Assembly (NCBI GenBank): GCA_964569085.1
Contig: CAZMTA010000012.1
Coordinates: forward strand, 41,109-105,108
Direction of reading: 5' to 3'
DNA: 64,000 nt
Origin: JAJCZZ01 sp964569085
GTDB lineage: Bacteria; Gemmatimonadota; Gemmatimonadetes; Longimicrobiales; Gaopeijiaceae
Below, one piece after another: positions 52,457-61,495 of the stretch. Each line of letters opens with the position of its first letter. Within the stretch, counting starts at the first letter, position 1. Under the pieces are notes generated by a model, which had not been told where the DNA came from, searched no databases, and saw nothing but the letters and a program-made list of their open reading frames with translations. The translations under genes and the position numbers were made by a program.

Positions 52457-52843
52457 TCAGGGCCGCATGTAGAAGGTCTCGTGGTAGCGCACGGCCACCG
52501 GGCGATCCTTGATCCGGGCGGGCTCGTAGCGACACGACAGCACCATCTCCATGGCCCGCTCCTGACGCCAGGTGTCGGCCTCCGAGTGGTGCGAGGGCCG
52601 GATGCGCACCGTGCCCGGCACGACCTCGCCGCGCTCGGAGACCACGAAGCTCAGGCTGACCCGGAGCTCCGGCGGGGGCACGCGCTGGGGGTCGTCGAAG
52701 GGGCAGGCGAGCTCCCGGGGGGGCTCGTCCACGTCGGCCAGGGCCACCAGCCCCTCGGGCGGAGGGACCTCGTCGAAGGGCGTTCCCGGGCCGGGGACGC
52801 AGGCCCCGAGGGCCACGAGGAGCGCGGGGACGGCCCGGCGCAC
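52457..52843 (-). CDS. small lipoprotein with TonB-C-like domain
   Basis: A 128-residue protein with lipobox VALGAC at about residue 15. The C-terminal 70 residues (VSLSFVVSERGEVVPGTVRI, then YEPARIKDRPVAVRYHETFY) follow the TonB C-terminal fold pattern. Unlike TonB it has no membrane-spanning anchor or Pro-rich linker, so it cannot couple to the inner-membrane motor in the known way. It lies 5 bases after fabH on the same strand. GTG 52843 is the start that exposes the lipobox. Confidence 0.66.
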   Translation of the reverse strand: MRRAVPALLVALGACVPGPGTPFDEVPPPEGLVALADVDEPPRELACPFDDPQRVPPPELRVSLSFVVSERGEVVPGTVRIRPSHHSEADTWRQERAMEMVLSCRYEPARIKDRPVAVRYHETFYMRP

Positions 52844-52848
52844 GTCCG

Positions 52849-53910
52849 CTACGCCTCGCCCCGGCGCCGCAGGATGGCCCCGTAGGCGAAGCCGGCGCCG
52901 AAGGCCACGTCCACCTGGTAGCCGGGCTCCACGGGGCCGCCGCCGTTGCGCGCCGTCTCCCAGTAGGCCAGCGGGATGGACGCGGTGGAGGTGTTGCCGT
53001 AGTGCTTCACGCCGTCGGTGTAGACCCGCTCCATGGGCACGCCCACCCGGTCCGCCACGGCCTCGATGATCCGGAGGTTGGCCTGGTGCGGGAAGACGTA
53101 GTCCACGTCGTCGGGGCCCAGGGAGACCCCGGAGGCTTCGGCGTGCTTCTCCAGCACCCGCTCGACCGCCTCCACCATGGAGCGCACCGCCACCGGGAAG
53201 ACCTTGCGGCCGTCCATGTGGAGGAACGTCCGCTCGGCGGTGTCGTCCCGGACGAAAGCCTCGCCGTCCTCGGCCTCTCCGTTGGCGGGGATCTGGGTGC
53301 CCACCACCGGATCGGAGTAGAGGAGATGGCCGTACCGGCCGTCGGCCCGGGTGTGGACCGCCAGGATCTCGGAGGGCGCGTCCTCGGCCACGACCACGGC
53401 TCCGGCGCCGTCGCCCAGGAGCACGCAGGTGTGCCGGTCCCGCCAGTCCGTGATGTGGGAGAGGGCGTCCACGCCCACCACCAGCGCCACGGAGCGTCGG
53501 CCGTACCGCGCCCGCTCCAGGTAGACCCGGTTGTAGGCCTCCTCCACGGCGTAGACGAAGCCGGCGCATCCCGCCGACACGTCCGAGGCGGCGGCGTTCT
53601 CGCACCCCAGCTCGGCCTGGATCTGGGTGGCCAGCGAGGGAAAGCGCAGCCAGGTGTTCACGCCCACGCGGATGTCGTCCACCTCGTGGGGCTCGATCCC
53701 CGCGTCGTCCAGGGCAGCCCGGGCCGCGCCCACGGCCATGCCCAGCATGCTCTCGTCCCGCTCCAGGACCCGGCGGGTGGAGATCCCGGTGCGCCGGGTG
53801 ATCCACTCGTCGCTGGTGTCCACCATCTCGGCCAGCTCGTCGTTGGTGACGATGCGATCCGGGAGGTATCCACCGTACCCGGCGTAGCCGATTCTGGGTT
53901 GGGGGGTCAA
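52849..53910 (-). CDS. fabH: 3-oxoacyl-ACP synthase III
   Basis: A 353-residue thiolase-fold enzyme that starts fatty-acid chains from acyl-CoA and malonyl-ACP. C115 in SAGCAGFVYA, His in FPHQANLRI and Asn in YGNTSTASIPLA are the catalytic triad; GDGAGAVVVAE is also typical. Start is TTG 53910, supported by AGGAGAGG with 5 bases spacing. It is slightly longer than E. coli FabH (317), with an insert near residues 190-215. A 237-base divergent region separates it from the membrane protein gene. Confidence 0.92.
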   Translation of the reverse strand: MTPQPRIGYAGYGGYLPDRIVTNDELAEMVDTSDEWITRRTGISTRRVLERDESMLGMAVGAARAALDDAGIEPHEVDDIRVGVNTWLRFPSLATQIQAELGCENAAASDVSAGCAGFVYAVEEAYNRVYLERARYGRRSVALVVGVDALSHITDWRDRHTCVLLGDGAGAVVVAEDAPSEILAVHTRADGRYGHLLYSDPVVGTQIPANGEAEDGEAFVRDDTAERTFLHMDGRKVFPVAVRSMVEAVERVLEKHAEASGVSLGPDDVDYVFPHQANLRIIEAVADRVGVPMERVYTDGVKHYGNTSTASIPLAYWETARNGGGPVEPGYQVDVAFGAGFAYGAILRRRGEA

Positions 53911-54147
53911 GTATGCCTCTCCTGCGGGTGGCGGGGTCGAGGGGCTCGCGCGGGCGAGCTCGGGCTCGACGGGGGACGACGGGGCTGAAAGCTACGATAC
54001 CGCGGCGGGGCGGTGGGTGCGAGGGGGGGCGCCGCGTCGGCCGGCCCGGGCGGTCCCTCGGGACCGGACGTCGTGAAGCTTGTATTAAGACCAAGTACTC
54101 TGCAAGATAAAGCGCAGGACCGGACACCCGGGGCCGAGGAGGCGCGC

Positions 54148-54663
54148 GTGAGGCGATGGTGGAAGCGGGTACGAGGAGCCCTGGGGATGGGGCTCACCTG
54201 GGGCGTCGCGGGCTTCGTCCTGGGGGTGGCGATCGAGGTCGTCCACAACGTCTGGCCGAACCCGGTGGGGGCGGCCGTGGACATCTGGCCCGCCGCGCTG
54301 GTCTATCCGGGCCTCCTGGGCGGCGTGGCCTTCGCGGTGGTCCTGGGGGTGGCGGGGCGGGGGCGCCGGCTCGAGGAGCTGTCGCTGCCCCGCACGGCCG
54401 TATGGGGCGCGGCGGGCGGCCTCCTGGTCAGCCTGGTCCCGGCCATCCTCACCCTCCTGGGGCTCGCCACCGCCAACGTCCCCATCGGGGAGCTCACCGC
54501 GCTCCTGGCCGGCCCGTTCATGCTGGGGGGCGCCGCGGCGGCCGCGGCCTCGGTGGCGCTGGCCCGGGCGGGGGAGGGCGGGGCGCGGGACGAGATGGCC
54601 CGGGACGTGGAGGAGGCGGGGCTCACCCCGGAGGAGGCCAGGGAGCTGCTGGGGGACGGGTGA
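54148..54663 (+). CDS. unknown four-helix membrane protein
   Basis: A 171-residue protein with hydrophobic helices at about 13-32, 43-66, 80-105 and 110-130, and a soluble C-terminal helix with EEAGLTPEEARELL. I do not recognise the family. GTG 54148 has GAGGAGG 6 bases upstream. The 237 bases before it contain AT-rich segments (TTGTATTAAG; GCAAGATAAAG) that could hold the promoter. It ends 13 bases from the convergent TPR gene. Confidence 0.6.
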   Translation: MRRWWKRVRGALGMGLTWGVAGFVLGVAIEVVHNVWPNPVGAAVDIWPAALVYPGLLGGVAFAVVLGVAGRGRRLEELSLPRTAVWGAAGGLLVSLVPAILTLLGLATANVPIGELTALLAGPFMLGGAAAAAASVALARAGEGGARDEMARDVEEAGLTPEEARELLGDG

Positions 54664-54675
54664 GGTCCCCGGGGC

Positions 54676-57027
54676 TCAGGGCTCCAGCGCGGCGGCGCGG
54701 GCCCGGGCCTCGCGCACCCGGGGCTGGAGCGCGGCGTCGGCGCCGTCCCACCGCTCCGCGAGCTCCAACCAGTGGGCGCGGGCGGTCTCGGCGTCGCCCA
54801 GCTCCTCGGAGAGGCGGGCGATGCGCTGGACGGCGTCCATGTACTGCTGCGGGAACCACCGGGCCTCCGTCGCGTCCAGGCCCTCGTTGTTCCGTCGATA
54901 CATGGCCACCGCCTCCTCCAGGCGTCCCGCCGCCTCCAGCGCCCGACCCCGGTCCCACCAGCCCCAGCAACGCTTGTCCCCGCAGCGCAGGAACTCGTCC
55001 TGGATGAGGTCCATGGACTCCAGCGCGGCCTCGCCGTCGCCGCGGGCCACGCCCACCGCCCACCGCGCCCACGTGATGGCGATGCGCTGGGACTCGGTGC
55101 GCTCCGGCGGGGGCACCGCGGCCTCCCACTCCGCGAGCCAGCGACCGGCGCCCTCGGCGTCGCCGGAGAGGCCCGCGGCCGCGATGGCCGGGGCCGTGCT
55201 CCAGCCCTGGAAGTCGAGGTCCCAGAGCGTTCCGATCTCCCGGGCGCGGGCCAGGTAGGCGCGGGCTTCGGCCGGGGTGCCGACCAGGGACTCGATGAAG
55301 GCCCACGAGGTCAGGGCATCCATGGCCCAGGCGTCCTCCTCCTCGGCCTCGGCGAGGTCGAGGACCACCTGGACGTGCTCCCGGCCTTCGGCCAGGCGAC
55401 CACGCCCCGCGTCCTCCGCCGCGAGCCGGATCTCCTGGCGGTAGCGTTGTGCGGGGCCGAAGCTGCTTCTCTGGAGGAGCTCCTCCCGTTCGGCGTGGGC
55501 CTCGGCGAAGCGTCCCTGGAGGACGTCCAGGTCGAAGCCGAGGACGGTCCCGCGGAGGCTGCCGGGGTACCGTTCCCGGACCCGTTCCAGGAGGGCCATG
55601 GCGTCGTCGTCCCGCCGGGTGGACCAGTAGTACTGGACCAGATTGGTGTGGGCCACGGCCGTGGCGCCGGGGCCGTCCACCGCCCGTTCCAGCAGCTCGA
55701 TGGCGTAGTCCGTGTCCCGCCCCACGATGGTGATGGCCAGGTTGTTCAGCGCCGTGGGCTCGTCGGGGGAGGCGGCCAGCACCTGCTCGTAGGCCTGGAT
55801 GACCCGCTCCTCCTGGGGCTCCACGTTGGTGAAGTAGTACGCCTCGGACAGGAGGCGCTCCACCTCGCCCATGCGGTGGCGGAGCTCGTAGGCCCGGCGC
55901 GCCGCTTCGAGCTGCCGGTCCCGGCCGGCCCCGACGTTGCCCAGCATGGCGCCCAGCTTCCGCCACGCCATCCCGAACTCCGGATCCAGCTCCAGCGCCG
56001 ACTCCAGGAGCGCGATCGCCTCGGCCTCCCGCCCCCGGCTCGACATGGCGATGGCCTCGGTGTACGCCTCCAGCGCCGGCAGCGAGGCCGTCGTCACCGT
56101 CTCCAGCGACCCGCCCCCCCGGATCTGCCGGAGGGACTCCCCGGCCTTCTCCCGGATGCGCTCCGACAGCTTGTCGATGGCGGCCAGGAGCCCGTCGTCT
56201 CCCTCCACGGCCTCCCGGAAGGCGGCCAGGCTCTCGCCGGTCTGGGCCTCCACCAGCGAGGCGGTGAGGACGTAGCCCGATCCCAGGGAGCCCACCTCGC
56301 CCTGGAGGACGGCCTTGAAGCCGTCCCGACGGGCGATCTCCCGGCCCACCGCCGGGGTCACCGCCGAGGTGTCGGGCCGACCCATGCGCTGGAGCGCTTC
56401 GGCCACGTAGCTCTGGGGGACCACGGTGAGGGCGCTGGACTCCACCAGGTCCACCCGGAGGGCCTCGGTGACGAGACGGGCCAGCCCGGCATCGCCGGAG
56501 GTCGTGGAGAAGTCGGCCAGGACCAGCGGCTCCCCCTCCTCGAAGACGCCCTGGGCGGCCAGGGACGCCACGGGGCCCACGCCGGTGGAGCGCATGGCGA
56601 AGTAGCTCGCCACCGCGATCCCCAGGAGCGCGAAGGCCGCCACGCCGCCGCCCACGGCGTTGCGCCAGGTGAAGAGGCCGCGGACGTCGAACCGGCTTCG
56701 GCCCGGGTTCCCGGCCGGCAGCGTCTCGGGCTCCGGCCCGGCGGCAGGCTCCACCGCGGCTTCGTCCGCCACCCCGGACGCCGCCTCGTCCTCGTCCGCA
56801 TCGAGCCCCGGTGCCCCCTCCTGGACGAACGCCGTCGCCACGACCATGGGCAGCCCCAGCACCAGGAGCACCAGCGCGAAGGGCGGCACCCAGTCGGGCA
56901 GGCCGGCGCTCTCGGTGAGGCTCTCCACCACCTGGAGCGCGCCCCACGAGCCCATGAGGTAGATGCCCAGCACCTGCCAGACGGACCGGCGGTGGATCTC
57001 GCGTACGATGTGACGCAGACGGTTCAT
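54676..57027 (-). CDS. membrane-anchored TPR protein, paralogue A
   Basis: A 783-residue protein. Two helices near residues 17-38 and 47-68 and one at 122-145 anchor it, then a TolB-N/CsgG-like domain (LVLADFSTTSGDAGLARLV; GFKAVLQGEVGSLGSGYVL) and many TPR-type helix pairs from about 300 to the end (EAIALLESALELDPEFGMAWRKLG). It shares layout, length and N-terminal sequence with the gene at 58076-60430. Such proteins often follow a kinase or winged-helix domain; here only the sensor and TPR parts are present. A TATCTT promoter may lie at 57067-57062. Function unknown. Confidence 0.75.
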   Translation of the reverse strand: MNRLRHIVREIHRRSVWQVLGIYLMGSWGALQVVESLTESAGLPDWVPPFALVLLVLGLPMVVATAFVQEGAPGLDADEDEAASGVADEAAVEPAAGPEPETLPAGNPGRSRFDVRGLFTWRNAVGGGVAAFALLGIAVASYFAMRSTGVGPVASLAAQGVFEEGEPLVLADFSTTSGDAGLARLVTEALRVDLVESSALTVVPQSYVAEALQRMGRPDTSAVTPAVGREIARRDGFKAVLQGEVGSLGSGYVLTASLVEAQTGESLAAFREAVEGDDGLLAAIDKLSERIREKAGESLRQIRGGGSLETVTTASLPALEAYTEAIAMSSRGREAEAIALLESALELDPEFGMAWRKLGAMLGNVGAGRDRQLEAARRAYELRHRMGEVERLLSEAYYFTNVEPQEERVIQAYEQVLAASPDEPTALNNLAITIVGRDTDYAIELLERAVDGPGATAVAHTNLVQYYWSTRRDDDAMALLERVRERYPGSLRGTVLGFDLDVLQGRFAEAHAEREELLQRSSFGPAQRYRQEIRLAAEDAGRGRLAEGREHVQVVLDLAEAEEEDAWAMDALTSWAFIESLVGTPAEARAYLARAREIGTLWDLDFQGWSTAPAIAAAGLSGDAEGAGRWLAEWEAAVPPPERTESQRIAITWARWAVGVARGDGEAALESMDLIQDEFLRCGDKRCWGWWDRGRALEAAGRLEEAVAMYRRNNEGLDATEARWFPQQYMDAVQRIARLSEELGDAETARAHWLELAERWDGADAALQPRVREARARAAALEP

Positions 57028-57144
57028 GGGAGGGTCGCCGGGGGAGGGAAGGTGCGACGCGAAGATACGCCGGCGCGGTGTGCCGGGGAAAGCGCGGCGT
57101 TCCGGGGTGTTTCCGGCGATCCGGGTCGTTTCGGCTCCGTTCTT

Positions 57145-57159
57145 GCGACCGGAGGTCGC
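57145..57159. promoter_or_regulatory. inverted repeat GCGACC-GGA-GGTCGC
   Basis: A 6-bp perfect dyad in the divergent space between the first TPR gene and the Rv2525c-like lipoprotein gene. It could be an operator; the core is short and GC rich, so chance is possible. Confidence 0.3.
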
Positions 57160-57197
57160 CGAAGCCTCGTCCGACCCCGTCCACCGGAGGAACCGCC

Positions 57198-58079
57198 ATG
57201 CCGCTCGACCCCCGTCCGCCCGCGCCCCCCCGCTCCGCCCGTCGCGGGATCGGGCTCGTCCTCGCCTGCCTCCTGCTGGGCGCGGCCGGCTGCGCCGGCG
57301 GGGGCCTCTCGCTGCCCGGCCTGCCCGACGCCCGGGGGGTGCCGGGCTTCGACACCCGGGACTATCCGGGCGCCGACGTCATGGCCGGCTGGATGGCCGA
57401 GTCGCCGTACCGCTGGGTGGGGTACTACCTGGCCTCCCCGTGCTACACGGGCACCACCTGGACCGGGCGGCGCCGGATGCTCCGGTCCCAGGGCTGGGGG
57501 CTGGCGGTGGTGTACGTCGGGGAGCAGGACTGGGCCGCCATGGGCGCCGCCGGAGCCGGCGAGCCCCACATGGCGGACAGCGCCGCGGTGGAGGCCTCCG
57601 AGGAGGCGCCGCGCTGCACCCGCTCGAACCTCACCGACTCGGTGGGGACGGCCAACGGACGGGCGGCGGTGCGGGCGATGGCGGAGGAGGGCTTCCCCGC
57701 CGGGACGGTCGTCCACCTGGACGTGGAGCGGGTGGCCTCGGTGAGCCCGGAGCTCCTCACGTACGTGGAGGCGTGGGTGGACGCGGTCCTGGAGGACGGC
57801 CGCTTCGTCCCCGGCCTGTACGCCCACACGTCCAACGTGGGCCCGCTGCGCCGCGCGGTGGTGGAGCGCTACGCCCGGGCCGGCGTGCTGGAGAAGCCGC
57901 CCCTCTGGGTGGCGGGCTCGGGGTCCTTCAGCCTCCGCGCCTCCCCGGTGGAGTCCGGGGTGCCCGACGCCGACGTGTGGCAGGGCGTCTTCGACGTGGA
58001 GGAGACGTGGGACGGGGTGACGCTCCGCATCGACCGGAACGTGGCGGATTCGCCGGATCCGTCGGGGCCGGGCGGCTAG
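57198..58079 (+). CDS. lipoprotein with Rv2525c-like (DUF1906) glycoside-hydrolase-like domain
   Basis: A 293-residue lipoprotein, lipobox GAAGC near residue 33. The mature part begins GFDTRDYPGADVMAGWM and continues YRWVGYYLASPCYTG, LAVVYVGEQDW, VVHLDVERVASV and PLWVAGSGSF, the strand order of the DUF1906 TIM-barrel-like domain. The family resembles lysozyme-like glycoside hydrolases, and a cell-wall role has been suggested for the mycobacterial member. GGAGG lies 7 bases before the ATG. Its stop shares CTAG with the convergent TPR gene stop. Confidence 0.78.
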   Translation: MPLDPRPPAPPRSARRGIGLVLACLLLGAAGCAGGGLSLPGLPDARGVPGFDTRDYPGADVMAGWMAESPYRWVGYYLASPCYTGTTWTGRRRMLRSQGWGLAVVYVGEQDWAAMGAAGAGEPHMADSAAVEASEEAPRCTRSNLTDSVGTANGRAAVRAMAEEGFPAGTVVHLDVERVASVSPELLTYVEAWVDAVLEDGRFVPGLYAHTSNVGPLRRAVVERYARAGVLEKPPLWVAGSGSFSLRASPVESGVPDADVWQGVFDVEETWDGVTLRIDRNVADSPDPSGPGG

Positions 58080-60430
58080 GAGGCCAGGCGGGTCAAGGCC
58101 TCCCGGACCTCGGCGGCGGGCGCGAAGTCCGGCTCCGCCTCCTCCCAGGTGACGGCCAGGCGCCGGTAGGCCTCGAGGGCCTCGTCCGCGCGGCCCGTGC
58201 GCTCGTAGAGCCGGGCCAGGCGCAGCGTGGCCACGGGGCCCTGGATCTGCCACGTGTAGCCCACCAGCGTGCGCTCGGCCAGGCCGTCGTCGCCCGCGGC
58301 CTCGGCGGCCTCGGCCAGGAGGAGGGGATCGACCGCGGTGCGCCCCAGCTGGGCCCGGAGGTCGTCCAGGGCCGCCCGGGCGTCGCCGGCCGCGAGCAGG
58401 CCGGTCGCCCGGGCCCGGGCGTCCCCCACCGCCACCGGGGTCCGCCGCGGCCCGAAGCCGGGAGGCGAGAAGAAGGCGAGCTCGTCCGGAGCGCCCTCGG
58501 CGGCGAAGGCCTCGGAGTGGCGCTCCAGGTCGCGAAGCGCCCGGGCCCGCTCCTCCGCGTGGCCGGCGTGGGCGGCGTGGACCGCGCGGGCCTCCGCGAG
58601 GCGGAAGCAGTGGTAGGGGGAGGGGCACCCGGCCCGCTCGAAGGCCGCGTGGACCACCTCGGCGTCGTCCAGCCCGTAGAGGCGCTCCCACTCGGCCACG
58701 ACCAGGGCGATCTCTCCGCCGGGGTCGCGCCCCGCGGCCCATTCCCGTGCTTCCCCGGGGCGGCCCGCGCGGTAGGCGGCGAGGGTGGCCCCCAGGGCGT
58801 CGTCCGGCCGCGCCCGGTCCCGGGCGAGCGCGCGGAGGTAGGGGAGGAGGCGGGCCGGGTAGTCCGTCCGGTGCCGGTTGCCGGAGAAGGCGTGGGTCGG
58901 GACGGCGGCCTCGTACCAGTCGGGGCGGGCCCCGTCGGGACGGAAGAGGATCCCGTAGGCCGAGAGGAAGCCGGGCTTGTAGCCGCCGGGGCCGTCCACC
59001 AGCTCCGCGTAGCTCCGGATCCAGCGCTCCGCCTCCACCGAGTCCCCGAAGGCCAGGAGCATCTCGATGTAGTGGTTCTGGCTCGGGGCGTACTCCGGGT
59101 CGAGGGACACGGAGGCCTCCAGCCACTCCATCAGCGTCTCCCGGCTCCGGGAGCCGAGGTGCGCCTTGTGCACCAGGAACTCGGAGCCGAGGTGGTATCC
59201 CTCGGCCTCGTCGGGGTACCGGCGGATGAAGGCCTCGATGGTCGGGAGGCCCGCCGGGTCGTCGTCGTGGAAGAGGACGGTGGTGCGGACCAGCTCGGCC
59301 ATGCGGGCCGAGAGACGGTCCGCGTGGCGGGCGGCGGCCCGGAGCTCCGGGCCGTACTCCTGGGCCAGCCAGCCGCGGGCCTCCGTGAGCCGGAACCAGG
59401 CCAGCGCGAAGGTCGAGTCCGCCGCGACGGCGGCCCGGAATTGCTCGGCGGCGGGGCCGGGTTGGGCGCGGCGCAGGAGCCGGTCCCCCTCCAGGTAGTG
59501 CTCCAGCGCCGTGAGCGAGTGGGTGGTGAGGCTGCTCAGCCCCTGGCGGGTGACCACGGCGGCCGAGTCCGCGCCCAGCAGCTCACGGGCCACCCCGACG
59601 GACAGCTCGTCCACCAGCGCCAGGAGCTCGTCGGGGGAGCCCTCGGCCCGGGCCGACCCGATCTCCCGCCCGTCTGCGAGGTCGTGCAGGTCCACCGCCA
59701 GCCGGACCTGGCTCCCCACGGCGGTGAGGCCGCCCACGAGCGCGAAGCGGGCGCCGGTGCGGCCCGCCGCCGCCAGCGACGTGCGGAGGTCGGGGGTCGG
59801 GTCGTCCCCGACCTCCTCCCGCCACCGCGCCAGCACCGTGCGGTTGTCGATGGCCCGGTAGCCGCCGATGCCGTCGAGGTTCGTGCTGAGGAGGTCGACC
59901 ATGCCCTCCCGGTAGAGCTCGTAGTCGCTCCCGCTCACGGTGAAGGGGACCACCGCGATGCCCGCCGCCGCTTCGTCCGCGCCGGCGGGGGAGGGCCCGA
60001 CGAGGCGCCGGGCGCCCACCAGGCCCTCGCCTCCGGTCAGGAGCACGTAGCCGCCCGCGCCGCCGATCAGGAGCGAGAGCGCCACCACGCCGCCCAGGAG
60101 CGCCCGGGCCCAGGTGAGGTGCGGCAGCCGACCGGCCTTCAGGCTCGCCACGGCGTCCGCCGGCGCGATCTCCCAGTCGGTGGGCCGCTCGCCGGCCTCC
60201 TCGGCCGCGGTGGTCGAGGGAAGCGACTGGACCCACGCCGTGGCGGCCACCACCACGAACCCGATCCCCAGGAGGATCACGGCCACGGGGGCGACCCACT
60301 CCGGAAGCCGGAGCGCGTCGGCCAGGACGTCCACGAGCTGGAGCACCACCCAGGACGCGCCCAGGTAGACGGCCCCGACCTGGACGATCCGGGCGCGCTT
60401 GAGGCGCTCAATCAGGCTGTCGGCGTTCAT
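58076..60430 (-). CDS. membrane-anchored TPR protein, paralogue B
   Basis: A 784-residue protein matching paralogue A in length and plan: N-terminal helices at about 17-38 and 45-67, another near 108-130, a TolB-N-like domain (IAVVPFTVSGSDYELYREGM; ARFALVGGLTAVGSQVRL) and TPR pairs to the end (PAAEQFRAAVAADSTFALAW; ADEALEAYRRLA). The N-terminal part aligns well with A; the rest has diverged. The start is preceded by TACCTT at 60442-60437 and 6 bases, so the message may be leaderless. Function unknown. Confidence 0.75.
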   Translation of the reverse strand: MNADSLIERLKRARIVQVGAVYLGASWVVLQLVDVLADALRLPEWVAPVAVILLGIGFVVVAATAWVQSLPSTTAAEEAGERPTDWEIAPADAVASLKAGRLPHLTWARALLGGVVALSLLIGGAGGYVLLTGGEGLVGARRLVGPSPAGADEAAAGIAVVPFTVSGSDYELYREGMVDLLSTNLDGIGGYRAIDNRTVLARWREEVGDDPTPDLRTSLAAAGRTGARFALVGGLTAVGSQVRLAVDLHDLADGREIGSARAEGSPDELLALVDELSVGVARELLGADSAAVVTRQGLSSLTTHSLTALEHYLEGDRLLRRAQPGPAAEQFRAAVAADSTFALAWFRLTEARGWLAQEYGPELRAAARHADRLSARMAELVRTTVLFHDDDPAGLPTIEAFIRRYPDEAEGYHLGSEFLVHKAHLGSRSRETLMEWLEASVSLDPEYAPSQNHYIEMLLAFGDSVEAERWIRSYAELVDGPGGYKPGFLSAYGILFRPDGARPDWYEAAVPTHAFSGNRHRTDYPARLLPYLRALARDRARPDDALGATLAAYRAGRPGEAREWAAGRDPGGEIALVVAEWERLYGLDDAEVVHAAFERAGCPSPYHCFRLAEARAVHAAHAGHAEERARALRDLERHSEAFAAEGAPDELAFFSPPGFGPRRTPVAVGDARARATGLLAAGDARAALDDLRAQLGRTAVDPLLLAEAAEAAGDDGLAERTLVGYTWQIQGPVATLRLARLYERTGRADEALEAYRRLAVTWEEAEPDFAPAAEVREALTRLAS

Positions 60431-60436
60431 CCGTCC

Positions 60437-60442
60437 AAGGTA
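60437..60442 (-). promoter_or_regulatory. -10-like TACCTT six bases before the TPR gene ATG
   Basis: On the minus strand TACCTTGGACGG leads directly to the ATG at 60430. The first nine bases are the same as those before the ArsC-like gene at 16520, with the same spacing. Confidence 0.45.
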
Positions 60443-60493
60443 CGGGCGGGGTCGGGGCGCCGACAGCGTGGGTTCAGAGCCGCGCTCCGTCCC

Positions 60494-61495
60494 TCACCGG
60501 CCGTGGTGCCGCGCGATCTCCTCGTCGCTGAGGCGGAGGAAGCGCGCGGCGTTGTCGTACAGGATGGCTCGCTTCTGCGCCTCCGACAGGTAGGGCGCGC
60601 GCTGGATGCGGTCGATGCCCCGCTCGATCACCTCGGGCCACACCATCTGGTCCGAGCCGAACATGACCCGATTCGCGTGGCCGGCCTCGACGATCCGCTG
60701 GAGGAACCCGTCGAAATCGGAACGGGTGAAGACGATGACGCCCGTGTCGACGTACACCTGCGGGTGGGCGTAGAGAAGCGCCAGGAGGTCGTCGACGAGG
60801 GGGAAGCCGGCGTGCATCACGTAGACGCGGAGGCGCGGATGCCGCACGAGGACGGGCTCGAGGGTGAGGGGGCTGTGGAGGCGGGCCCGGTACCCGTCCG
60901 CCCCCAGGTGGAACACGCCGGGCGGGCCGGGCCCGATGTGGAGGCCCACGGGGATGTCCAGCTCCTCCGCCAGCGCCCAGTAGGGCTCCATGCGAGGGTC
61001 GTCCGGCGACACACCCGTGTACTGGTTCGTCACCTCGGCCAGCACCTCGACCGTGCCCGACTCCACCAGGGCCCGGAGGGAATCGGGCGAGACGACCGGC
61101 GCCGCCGCGTTGAGGTCGAGGCCGGGGATGAAGCGGCCGGGCGCCGCCTCCATCCAGGCCTGGACCCGGTCCAGGGGCCCGCCGAGGACGCCGTAGACGT
61201 TCCGGCGCTCCATGACGTCGAGCGTCCGGCGCATGAGCGCGTCGTCGGCCTCGGGGGACCAGACCGGATCGTCGCACGGTGGGTTCTTCAGAAGGTCCAT
61301 GAAGACCGGGCCGTACGGACCGGCCGGATCCCATGCCGGGAACTCGGGGATGGGCGTGCACATGGCCAGGGGGGGCGGCCCCTGCTGATCCGCCGCGTAC
61401 GCGTGGACGTGGACATCCAGGACGGGCGGCGGGGCCTGGGCCAGGGCGGCGGCCGGGAGCCACCCCAGGGCCAGAGCGGACGAGAGCACCTTCAT
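60494..61495 (-). CDS. secreted amidohydrolase-2 family protein
   Basis: A 333-residue TIM-barrel hydrolase with a signal peptide (VLSSALALGWLPAAALAQ). DVHVHAY holds the first metal His pair, GLHIGPG and YVMHAGFP the next His ligands, and MFGSDQMVWP the catalytic Asp. Members cut C-N or C-C bonds of cyclic amides or decarboxylate aromatic acids. GGGAGG lies 6 bases before the ATG, which overlaps the alpha/beta-hydrolase stop (ATGA). Two secreted hydrolases in one operon suggest breakdown of an outside compound, inference only. Confidence 0.85.
   Translation of the reverse strand: MKVLSSALALGWLPAAALAQAPPPVLDVHVHAYAADQQGPPPLAMCTPIPEFPAWDPAGPYGPVFMDLLKNPPCDDPVWSPEADDALMRRTLDVMERRNVYGVLGGPLDRVQAWMEAAPGRFIPGLDLNAAAPVVSPDSLRALVESGTVEVLAEVTNQYTGVSPDDPRMEPYWALAEELDIPVGLHIGPGPPGVFHLGADGYRARLHSPLTLEPVLVRHPRLRVYVMHAGFPLVDDLLALLYAHPQVYVDTGVIVFTRSDFDGFLQRIVEAGHANRVMFGSDQMVWPEVIERGIDRIQRAPYLSEAQKRAILYDNAARFLRLSDEEIARHHGR

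Noticed and set aside
52457..52843. A true TonB protein for the nearby receptor
   Set aside because: It has a lipobox and no transmembrane anchor or Pro-rich spacer, and no ExbB/ExbD genes are in the window.
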